From NCBI GenBank assembly GCA_022453515.1, contig JAJNNY010000016.1:496001-560000 (forward strand): 64,000 bases of DNA, written 5' to 3'. A program made the translations under genes and the position numbers. Under the pieces are notes generated by a model. It was not told where the DNA came from. It ran no database searches and saw nothing but the letters and a program-made list of their open reading frames with translations. This document shows, piece by piece, positions 22,901 to 35,926 of this stretch; the stretch's first letter is position 1, and every line of letters begins with the position of its first letter. The DNA is from Astrocystis sublimbata. Taxonomy: Eukaryota; Ascomycota; Sordariomycetes; Xylariales; Xylariaceae.

Positions 22901-24224
22901 CTAAACACCTCCGACAGCGCTGAGAGCCAGGCCAGTGACTGCAGCGGCGAGTACCCAGACACTACTCCAAGCAGCAGCACCGGTAGATTCCACGCCCACG
23001 ATGGTAAGCCGCGTCCGTAGGAAGGTGTTAGTGCCACTGACGAGCATCATCAACGCCGTACGCTGCAACGCCACCTTGGTTTGCGAGGACCAACCGAAGA
23101 AATTCCATCGTACTGTCTCGCCCAAGCTAGCTTTGACGGGGTCGAAGGACTCGTTCTTGGCATCAGCCGGGGTACGTCCGGTTGCTTCAGCCGGCGTGAA
23201 GATGAAGACGCGAGCAGCGAAGCCGAGCGCCAGGGTGACGGGCAAGAGCCCCACGTAGGTCGACTCGTGGGCGCGCACCAACGACGGCAACCCATTGAAG
23301 TAAACCACGAGGTAAGTCGGTAGGTAAGTCGAGTAAGCGAAAAGTAGCGACACGCTGTAGATAGCACCAGCAAGAAGCGTGGTGAGCAACGCGATTGGCC
23401 CGTCAGTCAGGATATCAGCATTAGGCACGGCGGTCGGTTCCGCGTGGGCGCGGGATAGCGGGCGAAGCAGACGGAACGGAATGTATGTCGCGAGGGTTTC
23501 GATACCGATGGTTAGCAGGAGTGCTTGCGCGGATGTTTCGTAGTGCGCGTAAAGCAGGTAGAGCTACGCGCAGTTGCAGTTGCAGTCAGCATCATCACGT
23601 TGTTTGGTACACACAGGGCACGCGATGGCGCGCTTGTCGGGGATCAAATCGCTTACAGCAGGACCTTGCGAGAGGAGGTTGAGCGCAGTGATGTCATAGC
23701 CATCGTAGTCACCGAACCAACCAAGGCCGAGCTCAAACCTGCCAAATGATGGGCGCGTTAGCGTGTGGCGCAAAGGGCGACGCAATGCGCGAACGGCTCT
23801 CAACGCGATCGCGACAAGAGAAGAGAAGGGTAGGTGTTGCATACAAGCGCCAGCCCATGATGGCTGCGACCTCAGACCAAGTGCCGGGGAGTCGCGCGTG
23901 TGTCGCAAGAACTCCCTGGGTGAAGGGCCATAGCACCGAGTAGCCCAGCTCCGAGATGACTAGGCTGAGAATGGCAACGAGAGGGAATTGCACGGGCGTT
24001 GGCAGCTTGGATCGCGGCGCGCTTTCTCTGCGCTGGACCGTAGGGCCTTCGATCTTGGAGATGGTGACGGTAGTGGACGATGTCTGCGCATCTTGGCGGT
24101 CGCTGTCGACGACTGGAGAAACAACAGCAGCAGTTGGAAGCTGTGTCTCTTTTTCAACAGGGTCGGCGACTCCGGTTGTCTCTGCAGCTGCCGCGAGGGC
24201 CTTGTCCTGACGTCTGGTGCGCAT
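22901..24224 (-). CDS. Multi-pass membrane protein of unknown function
   Basis: Three exons, 24224-23845, 23738-23657 and 23563-22901, give 374 residues with consistent phases. The N-terminus (1 to about 75) is hydrophilic and probably cytosolic. Several hydrophobic segments follow: VAILSLVISELGYSVLWPF, LFELGLGWFGDYDGYDI (amphipathic), ALLLTIGIETLATYIPF, IALLTTLLAGAIYSVSLLFA, TYVGLLPVTLALGFAARVFIF, ALMMLVSGTNTFL and VWVLAAAVTGLALSAVGGV. The pattern resembles a conserved but uncharacterised fungal membrane family, which I recall only by its overall shape; I know of no assigned function. No signal peptide is evident. The gene is GC-rich compared with its flanks, as coding DNA here usually is. 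Confidence 0.8.
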
Positions 24225-25469
24225 GGTTGATTCCCCTGTTGTGCCGGTCGCAACTCAAGGCGACAGGAAATCTTGAATAGTGCAAGTGGTGATGATTACA
24301 GCTGGCTGCCAATATAGAGAGGGCGTTTTCAAAATACGGAAGAGTGAGAGCTGAATACTGTGCTTCTGTTAGAGCAGGACAAGGCAAAGGGAAGAAGCAA
24401 GTGCTCCGTGGTTAATTCGATGTTTTCATTCCACTGTTTTTATTGTTTTGGCGATGGAGCCTTGACGTGGTACTAAGTGATGTTAGTGTCGAGGTAGTTC
24501 GTGCGACAGACAGACCTCAGCATCTCAGTTGGCGACGTGGGAGGAGGGGCACGCTGGGGCTCGGCTGGGCTGAGAGCTGCATGGAAGGGAAGCTTCTCTC
24601 GTGCATGCGCGCTGTGCAGCGCTAAGATGTTACCTAGCTGTGAGCTAAGCTGCTGTCAAAAAAGCTCTCCTGCAGCCCGTCCATATGTGGTAGGCACCTA
24701 CCTATGTAAGTAGTAAGTACCTGGTAGTCGCAGCCAAGCCAGCCAACCAGTTCTTCTCCAGCACCTGCCCGAACTCTCCTCACCCTCTAACGTCACGTCG
24801 CTGTCTACTTACAAACCGTGATCTTCACTCGAATCCCCACCGTTGATCTCTTGACTTAACCCGGCGTGGCAGTCTGCTCGAAAACCATCACTACCAAAGC
24901 ACTCTCCTTCCCCTTCTCCGCCCTCTTCTCTTCTCCTACACGTTGGTTCCGGGTTCTCGACGCCCACCACCTGCCTGCCATGCCTTCGGTCACCCTCTCC
25001 GAGTCAGATTTGCTAGGCAGTCGGTACCCTCACATGGTTCGTATTCAAACGCTTACATCACCAAAGCTGCGGACTCTTGAGCAAGAACGCCGCATTCTAC
25101 ACACAGCACAGGTAATGACACTACATTGCCTGCTGCTATCAGCCCAACTGATCACAACTGTCCGGGCCAGTGCCCAACTACATGCATTCTGCTTCACCCA
25201 ACTTTCACCCTCGATCCCAAACCAAGCGCATTGGATGTGATGCTCTCTTTATACATATATACAAATGAGTGTTTCGCGTCGCATATGCATCGTTGTTGCC
25301 GGTGTTTTTGCTCGACGACCTGCGCGATCCTCACTTTAACCTCATGGAAGTCGCTTCGTCAGCAGTCGCTTCTGAAGCGCGCCACTCTTCGGTGCGAGAA
25401 CTCGGCGGCGGAGCGGTGTTGATATAGGTAGGTATCTGGTGGTACAAAAGAAATTGTCAAACCGCTTGC
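24225..25469. other. Intergenic stretch with an unsupported short frame
   Basis: Between the membrane-protein start and the 3' end of the C2H2 gene. A plus-strand frame at 24866-25240 could contain a short first exon (ATG at 24980, possible GTAATG donor at about 25112), but no downstream exon or known domain was found, so no gene is called. TACCTACCTATG-like blocks occur at about 24697. Confidence 0.55.
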
Positions 25470-27135
25470 TCATTCCTCCATCCGACCAAACATCATCTCG
25501 TCATCCTCCTCGCTGCTTCTTGCCATTGAGCGCCGCTCCTCCTCTTCTTCTTCGTCTATCATGCTGCCGTCGCTGTCTTCCATTTTGACGTCGACATTCC
25601 CGCGGTGGTCACCGCGGGTGAAACTCTCCGGCATTTGTGGCGTGTAGCTATTGATGAAGCTAGCGCCACTGTCGAATTGATCTAAATACCGAGCAGGCAG
25701 TGGGGGGACCGGAGGGGCATCCTCAGGCAGCCGTGCATCTCGGTTGCCTCCATTGCTGCCGATGCTGCAACTAAGCAACTCGACAGCCGCAGCAAGGTCA
25801 CGATCCTCTTGGCTCGTGTTGGTCACCCCCGAAGATGGAGGACGGCGGTCCGAGCTGCCGTGGCGGTTATGGCCCAGTCCGCTCGCTTGAGGCAGACTGC
25901 CCGGGAAGAATAAGCTTGACGCAGCCGATTGGTAGGAGCGCGAGTAGTTGCTGCCATTGCTATAGCGCTTTGACGTATCCCTATACGCGTCCCTATAGCT
26001 CGTTGTGTTGCTCCTAGCGGCAAAAGCCTCTCGAGGCGGTGGAGTGGTGTCTGCGGAACTGCGCCCTTCCAGGTGTTCCGAGTAGCCCGAGGCAGCTGGC
26101 GAAGATGATCCTAATTCACTGGCAAAGTCCTTGGCCGAGTCGGGCGGCGTGGTGTCATCCTTGTCCTTGGTGTTCATCGCGACCAAAACCGATGCTGCTT
26201 CAAGCAGTTGCACTTGCTGGTGCTTGGATATCAGAAGCTTGGACGTGTAGGACCATTCGGGTGTGTGTTCCCACCTGCCAGGCAATCGTCAACACAAGAT
26301 CACGCAAAGACATTGGGATTGGGTGGCACGCGCGCGCTGGTCCATGGCTTTCCTCTCAGGGCGAGACATCATCCAACAGTCTGGTCAAGGGAGAACGGGT
26401 ACGGGTACGGGCAGCGGGCAGCGGGCAGCGGGGAAGAAAATGATGGGCACCAACAAATGCTTGGTCAAGCAGCTGCTGTGCTTGTACCCTTTTCCGCACT
26501 TATCGCAGCGGAGCTCGATGCGGTTGATTTTCCTGCCCTCTTTGGTAAGAGGCTGGCCATCACTCGCCCGTCGGACCCGTGCGTTCTGGATACCAGCCTC
26601 CCTCTCGTCGGAGGACATGTCATTGGAGGAATCGTCAATTGCACTCTCCTGGCCGGAAGGTTTCAGATGCATTGTCAAGCGATGCGATGGTAGACTGGCA
26701 GGTGGTGAGGGGAGACTTCCCACGACAGCAGCTCGATTGGCAGCAGAGGGCTTGGATATTGTGCCGCGGCGAGCGCTGACGGCAATAGGCAGGGCATTCA
26801 CCTTGTCCCCAACCTCTTGTTGCAGAGCAGCGACCACGGCGGCGGCATTCGCGGAGGGGTTCGTCATGCTCTTTCGGCGAGAGACGCGGTGGGTGGAGTT
26901 ATGGACGCCGGACAAAGCGGATAAGGAGTGGGAATTGTTGCGCGAGTGGGAGGGAGGGCGAACAGACGCCATGACGGACGTTGGGCCCGAGGAAACAGAC
27001 TGACGGTGTTGGATCAATGGCCTCGTCGGGGTTGCGATTTCCTATGTTGGCCACAAGTGATCAGCACGGCCAGCTCCAGCAACCAGTAAGCTAGCGGGCA
27101 TGGTTGTGCAGGTGGTTTACCTTGGAAGAGGCCAT
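25470..27135 (-). CDS. Single C2H2 zinc-finger protein
   Basis: Three exons, 27135-27121 (five codons, MASSK), 27041-26455 and 26274-25470, give 468 residues. The only recognisable domain is one C2H2 finger, C184-x2-C187-x12-H200-x3-H204 (RCDKCGKGYKHSSCLTKHL then WEH), whose last His lies beyond intron 2; the intron falls inside codon 201. The finger is followed by a conserved helix-like block (PEWSYTSKLLISKHQQVQLL). Flanks are disordered and Ser/Ala-rich, and the C-terminus is strongly acidic (DEEEEEERRS, EEDDEMMFG). This matches a fungal family of single-finger putative transcription regulators; targets are unknown. The intron 2 donor is GTTGGT, weaker than usual, but phase and domain continuity support it. 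Without exon 1 no good start would exist in exon 2 until residue 29. Confidence 0.85.
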
Positions 27136-30100
27136 TGCCAAACACGTAGACGAGACTTCGACAAAACTAAGCTAGTGCACAATGCCACGGTACAGATTCC
27201 CGATGGCCAAGGAACGGGAATGCAGTGAGCGAACGGGAAAGCAAGTAAGAGCAAATGCGAAGCCTAAGAGAACAGGAAATATGCCGTTGGTGTGGGCGAG
27301 TGTGGTGGTGTTCAATGGATGGTGGACAAGGGTTATTCGAATTGGTGTGTAAGAGGGAACAACCACAACTGACACTGTCTGCTGACTGGCGAGATAATTT
27401 TGATCAATGGATAAGGAAAAAAAATAATGACTGGAGGAATTGGGAAAGAACAAAGATAGCTGATGGCACCAAAAACCAAGCCTGGTTGAACAGGCAGGAG
27501 AGGTCTGAGTAGTTGGACTATCAGGGCTCCTGGCGAGCAGGCAAGAAGTACTATACAAAGGAGGTATCGAAGTACACAGTGGTGTGACAGGCAGCGACTA
27601 TTTCGGGCAGTAGGTACCTACTCGTATGCGGCCCTGTAGGTACCTGGCCTGCCTGGCTCGCCTGGACCATCACCTGAACACTGGAGGTATCCGAGGGCGG
27701 GCAGAGCGAGGGCGGGCGTGGGGATATGGGAATGATAGGACTCAGGTGCGTAATGTAATGTAGCGAGTAGGTAGGTACATCTCACACTTGCTTCTACTTC
27801 CGGTTAGGGGGGTCAGAGGAATGGGCTGGAACTTCCCCGTGCTTTTCTGTGTGGCTCTAAAGATAGCGCACAAGCAGATGCGCAAGGTCCACTGCGGAAT
27901 ACCTGACAAACCTAAGCGGGCCGCGGTAGATACCTGCCGAAAGTACCGATACCTTACTGTATCTCAATGGCTACATTAGACTGTACGACGTGAAGCCACA
28001 TCCAGACTCCAGTCCATTGACCACCGTGCTGGACGAGCGAGCACTTTCCTGCTACCTTAACCGGTACGTGAAGCTACCTAGGGAGGAGAGAATGCTGGGC
28101 AGTCAGGCAACTGCTTCGAATTCGCCTTCGCCCATGACCTTTTCAGAGCTGCCCTAGTCTAGGGAGGCGAGGAGGTAGCACGCGCGCAGTTGGCTGGATG
28201 GTGTGTGTCGTTGTGGAGCGGGCTCATCATCTGAGGAATCGGCTTGGAGCATGGCTATGGCTCGTGACCACCAGCTGTATGCTACTTACTATGTGTACCT
28301 GCTTGGTTGGAGTAGAGAGGTACCTACCGACCGCTCCGGCAGTAGTGCCCATCTTTCTAATTCGTAACTCGTACCTAATGTGCCTGTGATTTAGCACCAA
28401 GAAGCCTTCCCCTCATGGAGAGACTAAAGGTGCCTGCCGTACGCATACCGGTAGCGACCTAATGCTTTGTCCCTGTCCCGGTTCCTCGGGAACTGGTAGA
28501 GTTACCCCGCTGGAAATCAACAATTTCAATAGACATGCCGAGTACTAGGTAGGTAAGGTAGTATAAATTCCTCGCTGACATCAGCAGAATGGAGGGAGAG
28601 TACCTACATAGACTTGTAGGTAAAGCAAGAGGGAGGCGCTGCTACTCAGGACGAGCTATATACTCACTCCGTACCTACTTACCTACCTAAGTGCATACCC
28701 TACCTGCCTTAACTTAGCCTCCTACGTAGTCCGAGACAAAAGTTAAACAGTAGAGCATTGAAGAAGTGTATCCGGCCAATAGGGAGAACCGAGCCTCTAC
28801 TCAGATATTTGGCCAGCTTAACACTAGTTTAATTCCAGCGCCGTCCTCCCCCCATTATTATACAAGGACAAGATACCGTACCTGAGGTAAGTTAGTAGAG
28901 CCCTAACAGAACCCTAGAGCTGCCGGCTAGACATATCAACTTGTGTTCCTTGGATGTCAGTGGTCCATGGTGAAAATTACTAGTATATGGATGTATCCTG
29001 CGGGGATCCATTCTACCTACAATGCGATAATCCACAAATATATTGTCTTGCGGATTATGCCACTGAATTACACGATTGGGATTGTGGACGGGCTTGCTAG
29101 CCTAGTAATGATGTCTGATTGCACGGGATAGATAATCTCACCACATCTGATGATGTTTCAAACATCCGACCTCGCTGTCAACTAGTAGAGTTTACCACTC
29201 GTGTGAGTCAGTAGGAGAAAACACCTGCACTGTGATGCCACGCTTGGAAGACTAAGGTTGCGAACTCATCCGGATATCTGCCTGCTGTCTACATAGTATG
29301 TTTTCTTGTTTTCCGCCAATGTTCTTTTTCGTAGAGACAGATGGCTGTCGAGCCCTGTCGAGCCTGTCTTGTACTGTAAACATATCGCATTGCTGGGATG
29401 ATCCTTAAATAATCGAAACGAAAGTCGATGCGAAACCCGCGAGACCCGTGCATCCATTGATCAATACGTACGCTTGTACACTGTACAGTGCGCACCTCTA
29501 TGCCGTCTCGGCTCAATGCACCGTTGGACGTTTTGTGGCCGCCCTTCACTGCTCATTCACCTCCAGGGCTGCTGTCAGGCCCCAGGTTGACAGGCTGAGA
29601 GGACACAGTAAGGTAAACGATTACCGTATCTCGCCCCTCCCTGCTCGCCTGTCACGCCTGTCTGTTGCAAATGCTCTGCTAAAGACTAAGTATACTGTGT
29701 GAGGTAATCACATGCTGACGTGCACTGTATCCAAGATACTGTAGTATGCGTCGTCAAGCTGCGTAGAATCCATTAGAATCGGAACGCAGCTCTTCCCCCC
29801 CCACACACAATGCAATGCGACGAGAAACGTGCAATGACACTGATCATAGAATGCCTCGTTTCTGATCCATAGGTTGAAACGACTTCCACTTGTTCAATTC
29901 CGTGGTTCCGCATCGCCCGCTCGACCACTGACCAGCACTTTCAGTCAGTCAGTTCTATCAGAACGTTCTGGTCAGTTACTGACTAACTGCTACTGTAAGC
30001 ACTGGCACCGTATTCATTCATCTATTCAACACTTGGCCGGCCACATCACCCCAAAATCACCCCAAGCCAGAATGATGCAAGCGCGGCTGTTTCTCCCGTG

Positions 30101-33100
30101 AGATCGTGGCTGAGCGGCGGCCTTGTGTTAGTGAGCGCACTACAGCGAGCTACCTAGGTAGCAGATAGACCCATTGCACTGGACTACATACTATGTACGG
30201 AGTAAAGCAGGTAAAGGTCCTGGGACTTTAGGGCTGATGGTTGGTGTTGGCCGTGAATATACATACGGATGGTAATAATCCACCGCCAGACCTAGAGTCA
30301 GTGGACAAAATCGGCCATGTGCGCTTTAACTGACAACATGTTACCCCAGGCGCTTACTGTCGCTATTTACGATAACGCGAATTTCCTGACCTTGGCTATT
30401 CTCGAAGGTCATAGGTAGGCTTCGAGTATGTCACTGCGTTTCAACCGAGACTGGGCAGTCGAGTGCAGTATTTCGGCTGGGATGTAAGACGTGTTTCTCG
30501 TTCTCGTGACCGGACTGCATATGTACGCAGATGGCAGTTCCTGAGCATTGAGGGATCGCCGCCGGTTTCCGTGCAGACTAAAACTCCTCAATTAATCAGT
30601 TACAACCTCCCGTACCCTAGCTAGCTCCTCGCCAATGTTTAAATAGTTTCGGTTTTGACGCGTACCCCTCGAATCTCAAATGACCCTCCACATTGCAAGC
30701 TGTATTTATATACGACCCCCTGACACATGCCCGTGCCACTTGCTATTGTCATATTCATATATGCTGGTCGAAAGTGCTATGGGATCGATTCCCCTGGAAG
30801 CTGTTCGTCAAGGGGCATATAGATTTCAAGTGTACATTGTCTGTAAAATGCCATGTTGGCAAAGCTGCTAAAAAAAAAAAAGCAAAAGCTGGAGTGTTGT
30901 AAGCGAGGGCTTCATCGGAAGGCCCCGGTTGGCTTTTCCAGACGACCTGTTGATCGAGATGACCAGCTGAGATCGGAAATATCCAGTGGTTCCTGGCTAT
31001 ATTAGCACTAGCACACTGCTATTGCGATCCCATGCGCATGTCTTGCAGATACCTTTTCGATAATTCTCGCACATCTGCCGTGGTAGCGCTTCAAGTGATC
31101 GACATTCGAATCACCCCTTTCGAGGCACCGAGAACTCCTTCGCGTTACCTGCATGGCGAGCTGGGGGGCATGAACTTGCAAGAGGGAGGGTCGTACAGCA
31201 TACTTCGGATATTTGCGCTCGGTACAGTCTGAACCAACATTGAAAAATGATTTATAAAAAAAAAAGTGAAACGAATTATGGATCGGCAAATGAAGCATTC
31301 GAAGACGTCTGGAAGTTAGAATAAAGCCGCAAAAACACAATCACATATTGTAAGGCGGCGAAACAGAGTCGTGGATCTGAGACTCTAACCACCAGGCAGG
31401 TATATTCAATCATTGTTACATCTCCGCTTTATGTCGGCTGGTAGATTGCAATGTCGGGTCCGAAGTCATACTACCTACACTGCCAGTCACAACCTACTTC
31501 GCCCTAGGGCTCGCACGACTGACTACCTAGGTATGGATAGCAATACTGCGCACAATCGTACTACTTATTGCGTGCATCAAAAGCCGGTGCGGGGTTGATA
31601 TTGGGTGAAGGCTACATGGTTCCGACGACAATGTATCATGATGATGTCTTCTTTTTTTAGTGTATCAAGACTTTCCATCTTCTTATTAGTCTTGTTTATT
31701 CATGCACTTCTATTTGTTGGGCAGCTTCAAACCTGAGGACGCGCATCCAGCTGCGAAATTACCTGTGCCTTTCTACTATAGTATGTATAGTTAATTGAGC
31801 ATTGAGCATTGTTTGGCTGATAAGGTTACGAGCAGAATGGATGCCTCCCGAGCCTCCCGAACCTCCCTCCATGACTATAAGGTTGCATATTGCATATTCT
31901 TAGATCAGTTAGTTTAGTGGCACATGTACGAGAGGTATCGAATTCATTGTTCATCGGACCATTTTCATCCCCGGAAACACTGCGCTTGGTGAGCAGGCAA
32001 ATGCGGAGTTGGGTTGCAGGCCAAATTCTCATACGGACGTCCCTTTATGCTACACACCTACCTGCTCGCCTGTCAAGCTTGCTCAAAATATACCTAATCC
32101 TCGCTTACCTTAAGCACGTAAGGTACATAGGCGGGGTAGGGATCTGAAGTGCGAGCTGAGGTCGGCGATACAATGTAGGGCAAGGCTGTAGATCGATCGT
32201 CTTTAGCACTTGAGATCAGCGATGATCTGCTCTGAGGCAGCGAGCTACGTCTCTACAGTCTACACTACGCTCGCTGGGGAAACAATCATCGACAAGCTAG
32301 CCAGCCTGTCATCTACCACTGGTCGCTATTGTACGATAGGAATATAGGAATACGATTGCGCATCGTCTCATATTGCATATTTCCGTACTCCTACCTAGGG
32401 AACAGGAGGTCGAGACAGCCCGTAGCAAATCTATACACTTGGGACAATATGTGTAAGATCTGGCGCGGTTACTCATCAGCCACGCGCCGACTGTCTGGTA
32501 GGTAGGTACTAGAAAGTCGCTCGCGTGAAACGTCAGCATGAAAGAGCCGCCGTTCCAAAGTTGGTGGTTTTGACGCAGGTACAGTACTACTCTAGAAGAG
32601 AAAGATACTCGGACTATTGACCCTGCCTGTCAATTATAACATTCGGTGACACGTATCCAAAACCATTCCATCGAAGACGCAAGAAGAAAAGAGGGCAAAT
32701 CTGTGCAAAGGCTAGTTGCCCTCCGTATGATTATTGAACCATGGTAGACGCCCATTTGACATCTATCAACAACCTCTCTCAGATGTCGTGCAGGGTATTA
32801 CCTGATACCGAGCTGATAGACATGTGATCTTCTTTGTTAGGAACCTACAGTAGACTCGGCAATTGGGGGCTCCATAACGCGAGCCGATCGTATTCAGGAA
32901 CCCGCCTCGCCCGCGAGAAGATCTCATGGACTCGCGCGGCAGCCAAATTTGCTGTCCTCAACCGCCTCAACCGCCTCCACCGCCTCTGGCGTCCTTGTCC
33001 ACCGATGTCGACAAGCCCAGAAGACTACCTATTTCGCTTTCAAGGAGGGTCAGTTTGCATCCAAGTTCTTATTCCCTATCGCGACGACCCCATTTTGAGA

Positions 33101-34409
33101 TGGGGCCGGTGGGCTCAAAACACACCCCTCTATGACGTAGACGCTGAACACGTCTTCAAAATATCCATGATGATATGGTTCTTTCCTTCTTCCTCTATCG
33201 ATCCGTCTTTTTGGCCTTGGAAGCGGGCAAAAACCGGGAAGTCGACATTCCTGCAATCGACATCTTTCTCCACTAACAGGAAACTTTGTGTCAAAACACC
33301 GTGACAAAAGTCCTCGTGAAACAGAGCACAGAGTTCACGGTTTCCACTCATACTGTGCACTATACCTGAGGTACCTTATCCGCACTTGGCGTAGAAATTT
33401 GTCTGTTGTGGTCTCAGTATTGCGAAATAGCAAGACGAACGTATCAGTAGTTGACGGCTGTCCACGACGGCCCAGATGGAGAGACTTGAAACTCGGAATT
33501 ATACAGTAATAAACGTTTATCAGGTCTCTGTTCAAGCCTCATGCTCTCAGACTATAATATGCCTTGCCTCCTTACCATAAAACGCTCGACGTAGTAGGTA
33601 GTACTAAGGTACCTGGGGCTCTCGGCATAAATCTAAGTTAAAGCACCCCTTCCAAGAGACACCTACATGGCATATACGATCATATAACCCTGCACGAACA
33701 GCGCTGAATTCACTAGTAGATGTAATCGAATTTTCTCCAACCGTCTCTTAGGCCATTTTGCCTAGGCATTCCAGCGAGAGTTCTCCAGCTGCTGAGCCAG
33801 GGCGACGAGGAACAGCATTCCTCACGCGGGACAATTTGCTGTTTTCAGATAAAATAGGGGGAAACGAGTATACGTGTTTCCTACTCGCCTTCATCCGAGC
33901 TGAGATAGATGATAGAGCCACCACGACCTGATAGTTGACTCCCAGGACACGAGCTGTCGGTCTCTGGTCGAAAATGCAATACTGATCACCTAATATCCCA
34001 AGGTTCAATCGAGGTTCCCATCTAGAATACCACCTAATAGATCTGCAGATCGCAGGTTGGCTGGCACACGATTGGGCAAGTTGAGCCAAGTGCCTTTCCG
34101 GGTAAGTCGTAGCGCGCATATTCGGCAAATATCTATCTACACTTGAACTACTCCGTCTAGTCGCGGCCGCATGGAAGGCAACCCAGCCGCATTCTCGTTC
34201 CCACCATAGCGCAACCTTGCCTCTCTTTCACCTCGCAGGCATGCCAGGATATCCAATAACGAATCTGATACCGTTCCGAGCATATACTTCGAGATTTCTA
34301 CCAAGACACACAGTCTGCACTAAAGCATACCCAAGCAGCCACGAGCAAAGAAGGAAAGGACAGGGGGCAAAGCAAAAGCAGAGCCAAAAAGGAGTGGATA
34401 AGCAATACC
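27136..34409. other. 7.3-kb gene-poor region
   Basis: No gene can be supported. Frames over 100 codons (for example 32834-33304 plus and 33748-34128 minus) have biased composition, no domain, and overlap other frames. The sequence is of mixed composition, with scattered TACCTAGGTA palindromes (27612, 28549, 28672-28690, 30149, 31527), A-runs at about 30869 and 31256, and no long repeats, terminal inverted repeats, reverse-transcriptase or transposase signature. The left end holds the promoter of the C2H2 gene and the right end that of the Par32-like gene. Confidence 0.55.
30149..30162. repeat. Perfect 14-bp palindrome GCTACCTAGGTAGC
   Basis: Self-complementary member of the dispersed TACCTAGGTA family, in gene-poor DNA. 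Confidence 0.85.
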
Positions 34410-35206
34410 ATGAGTGACGCTTACCTGCGGACCGGCCGCGGGGGCGCGGGGAACTTCTACACACAGAAGGACGTCGCGGATGCCGTGAAGAAGGACACAG
34501 CCGAGGTATGTCTCAATTCTGCTCGTCAGGCATGTTGGTTGCATGCATGAGCATCGCACGTAAGAGCTCATGTTATCAGACCTCGTGTGCATGCAGTGGA
34601 ATGAGAACAGACACCCATCACGATACCCCAAGTCGATCCCACAAATCTTCCTACCCCATCATCCGCCATCAAGCCCAAAGCAAAACCCACATGCAAACGA
34701 ACGAACCATGGAACTGACCAACCCCGAAACAGGACGTAGAAGCCCAAAAAGCCTCAACATCACACCTCCCCCTAGATGACAACAGCACCTCTACCACAGC
34801 ATCCAGCACGACCCCACACACAACCGCAACCGGCACCTACGCCCGCTCAGGCCGCGGCGGCGCCGGGAACTTCACCTCGCAATCCGGCCTCCCCACGACA
34901 AGTCCGGGTGCAAACACGAGCGCCTTCCCGCCCTCGTCCACCGGCATCCCCAAATCGCCCGCTCCTAAACACACCGGCCGCGGCGGCGCGGGCAACTGGT
35001 CGGCGGGCGGGGAGAGCGACAGCGTGAGGCTCGCCAGGGAAGAGCAGGAGCGGCGCCGCCAGGAGGCTCTCGAGTCCGGGCTGGAGCAGGAGATCCGCCT
35101 GCCGCAGGCGCCGCCCCGGACGTATCACACGCATGCGCCGGGCCGCGGCCGCGAGCCCGGTCGGTATTATGCGGACAGGGATGATGATGATGTTGTGGAC
35201 ATGTAA
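34410..35206 (+). CDS. Par32-like GRGGAGN-repeat protein (DUF3602)
   Basis: Two exons, 34410-34505 and 34733-35206, give 189 residues. Three copies of the signature GRGGAGN(F/W) occur at residues 9-16, 72-79 and 114-121, separated by Ser/Thr/Pro-rich disordered linkers. A fourth, degenerate GRGREPGRYY lies near the C-terminus, before an acidic end (DRDDDDVVDM). The repeat defines DUF3602; the yeast member Par32 is phosphorylated after rapamycin treatment and inhibits ammonium transporters Mep1 and Mep3 under TORC1 control. Whether this fungal protein does the same is inference. The gene is convergent with RLP24. The ATG is the first in-frame codon before the first repeat. Confidence 0.88.
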
Positions 35207-35926
35207 TATAATGACGATAATAATACTAATAATAACTGGAGACATGTTGTTGATGTTCTATCAGGCGTAGGTGTCTCAGACCAAGGTTCAAGCTCACAAG
35301 CATGGGCAATATCAATATACTGATATGGATACCAAAATAGAAGGAGGACATGGGTACCTAGGTAGGTTGGTGAAAGGCGTTTTCCAGACCTTCTGGAGTG
35401 TTCAATATAATTAATTACTTGGTAGCTACTCCTCTAGCTGGCTGCTTCATTATTCTCTGCTATGGTAAGTGATGATACATGCACCCCGACAATCTTTGCA
35501 ACAATTCTTTCAGATGGAAACTCCATTGAGCGCACAGTTGTGTACGAACAGTCTGAATATGCAACGAATGGAGCTGGGTTGAGTGGGATCATAGGAGGAA
35601 GTACTGGCTGAGAATTTGTCCATTTCCATGTCAATGGACTGTCCTATCTGGGTATGAGGGCAGATGGCTACATACTTTATAGGTGATTTCAGTCTAAAGT
35701 AGGGGTACAAGAGTAGGTAATATATTGAATCAACAGCATCGCACAGGACCATCGTCACCTTATCATGGAAGGTGTTGTAGGCTCGACGTAGAAAGGCGTG
35801 AAGTTTTCCCCTTGACGGTATCACAATCCCAACGCCGTGACATGCTGCAATCTAAACACCCAAGAACGCCGTGATATCTGTCCCAACTACATTGAAGTCC
35901 CACGAGCAACAGTGCCAGTGGTCGTT
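35207..35926. other. Intergenic stretch, convergent 3' flanks
   Basis: Downstream of the Par32-like gene and of RLP24. A TACCTAGGTAGG block lies at about 35356. Minus-strand frames at 35434-35824 have no recognisable domain. Nothing else recognised. Confidence 0.6.

Noticed and set aside
24866..25240. 124-codon plus-strand frame, possibly a first exon
   Set aside because: No domain, and no downstream exon with matching phase was found before the C2H2 3' end.
32834..33304. 156-codon plus-strand frame in the gene desert
   Set aside because: Composition is not protein-like, it overlaps minus-strand frames of similar length, and no splice partner or family was recognised.
33748..34128. 126-codon minus-strand frame
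   Set aside because: No domain or signal peptide and no neighbours supporting it; likely chance in low-stop sequence.
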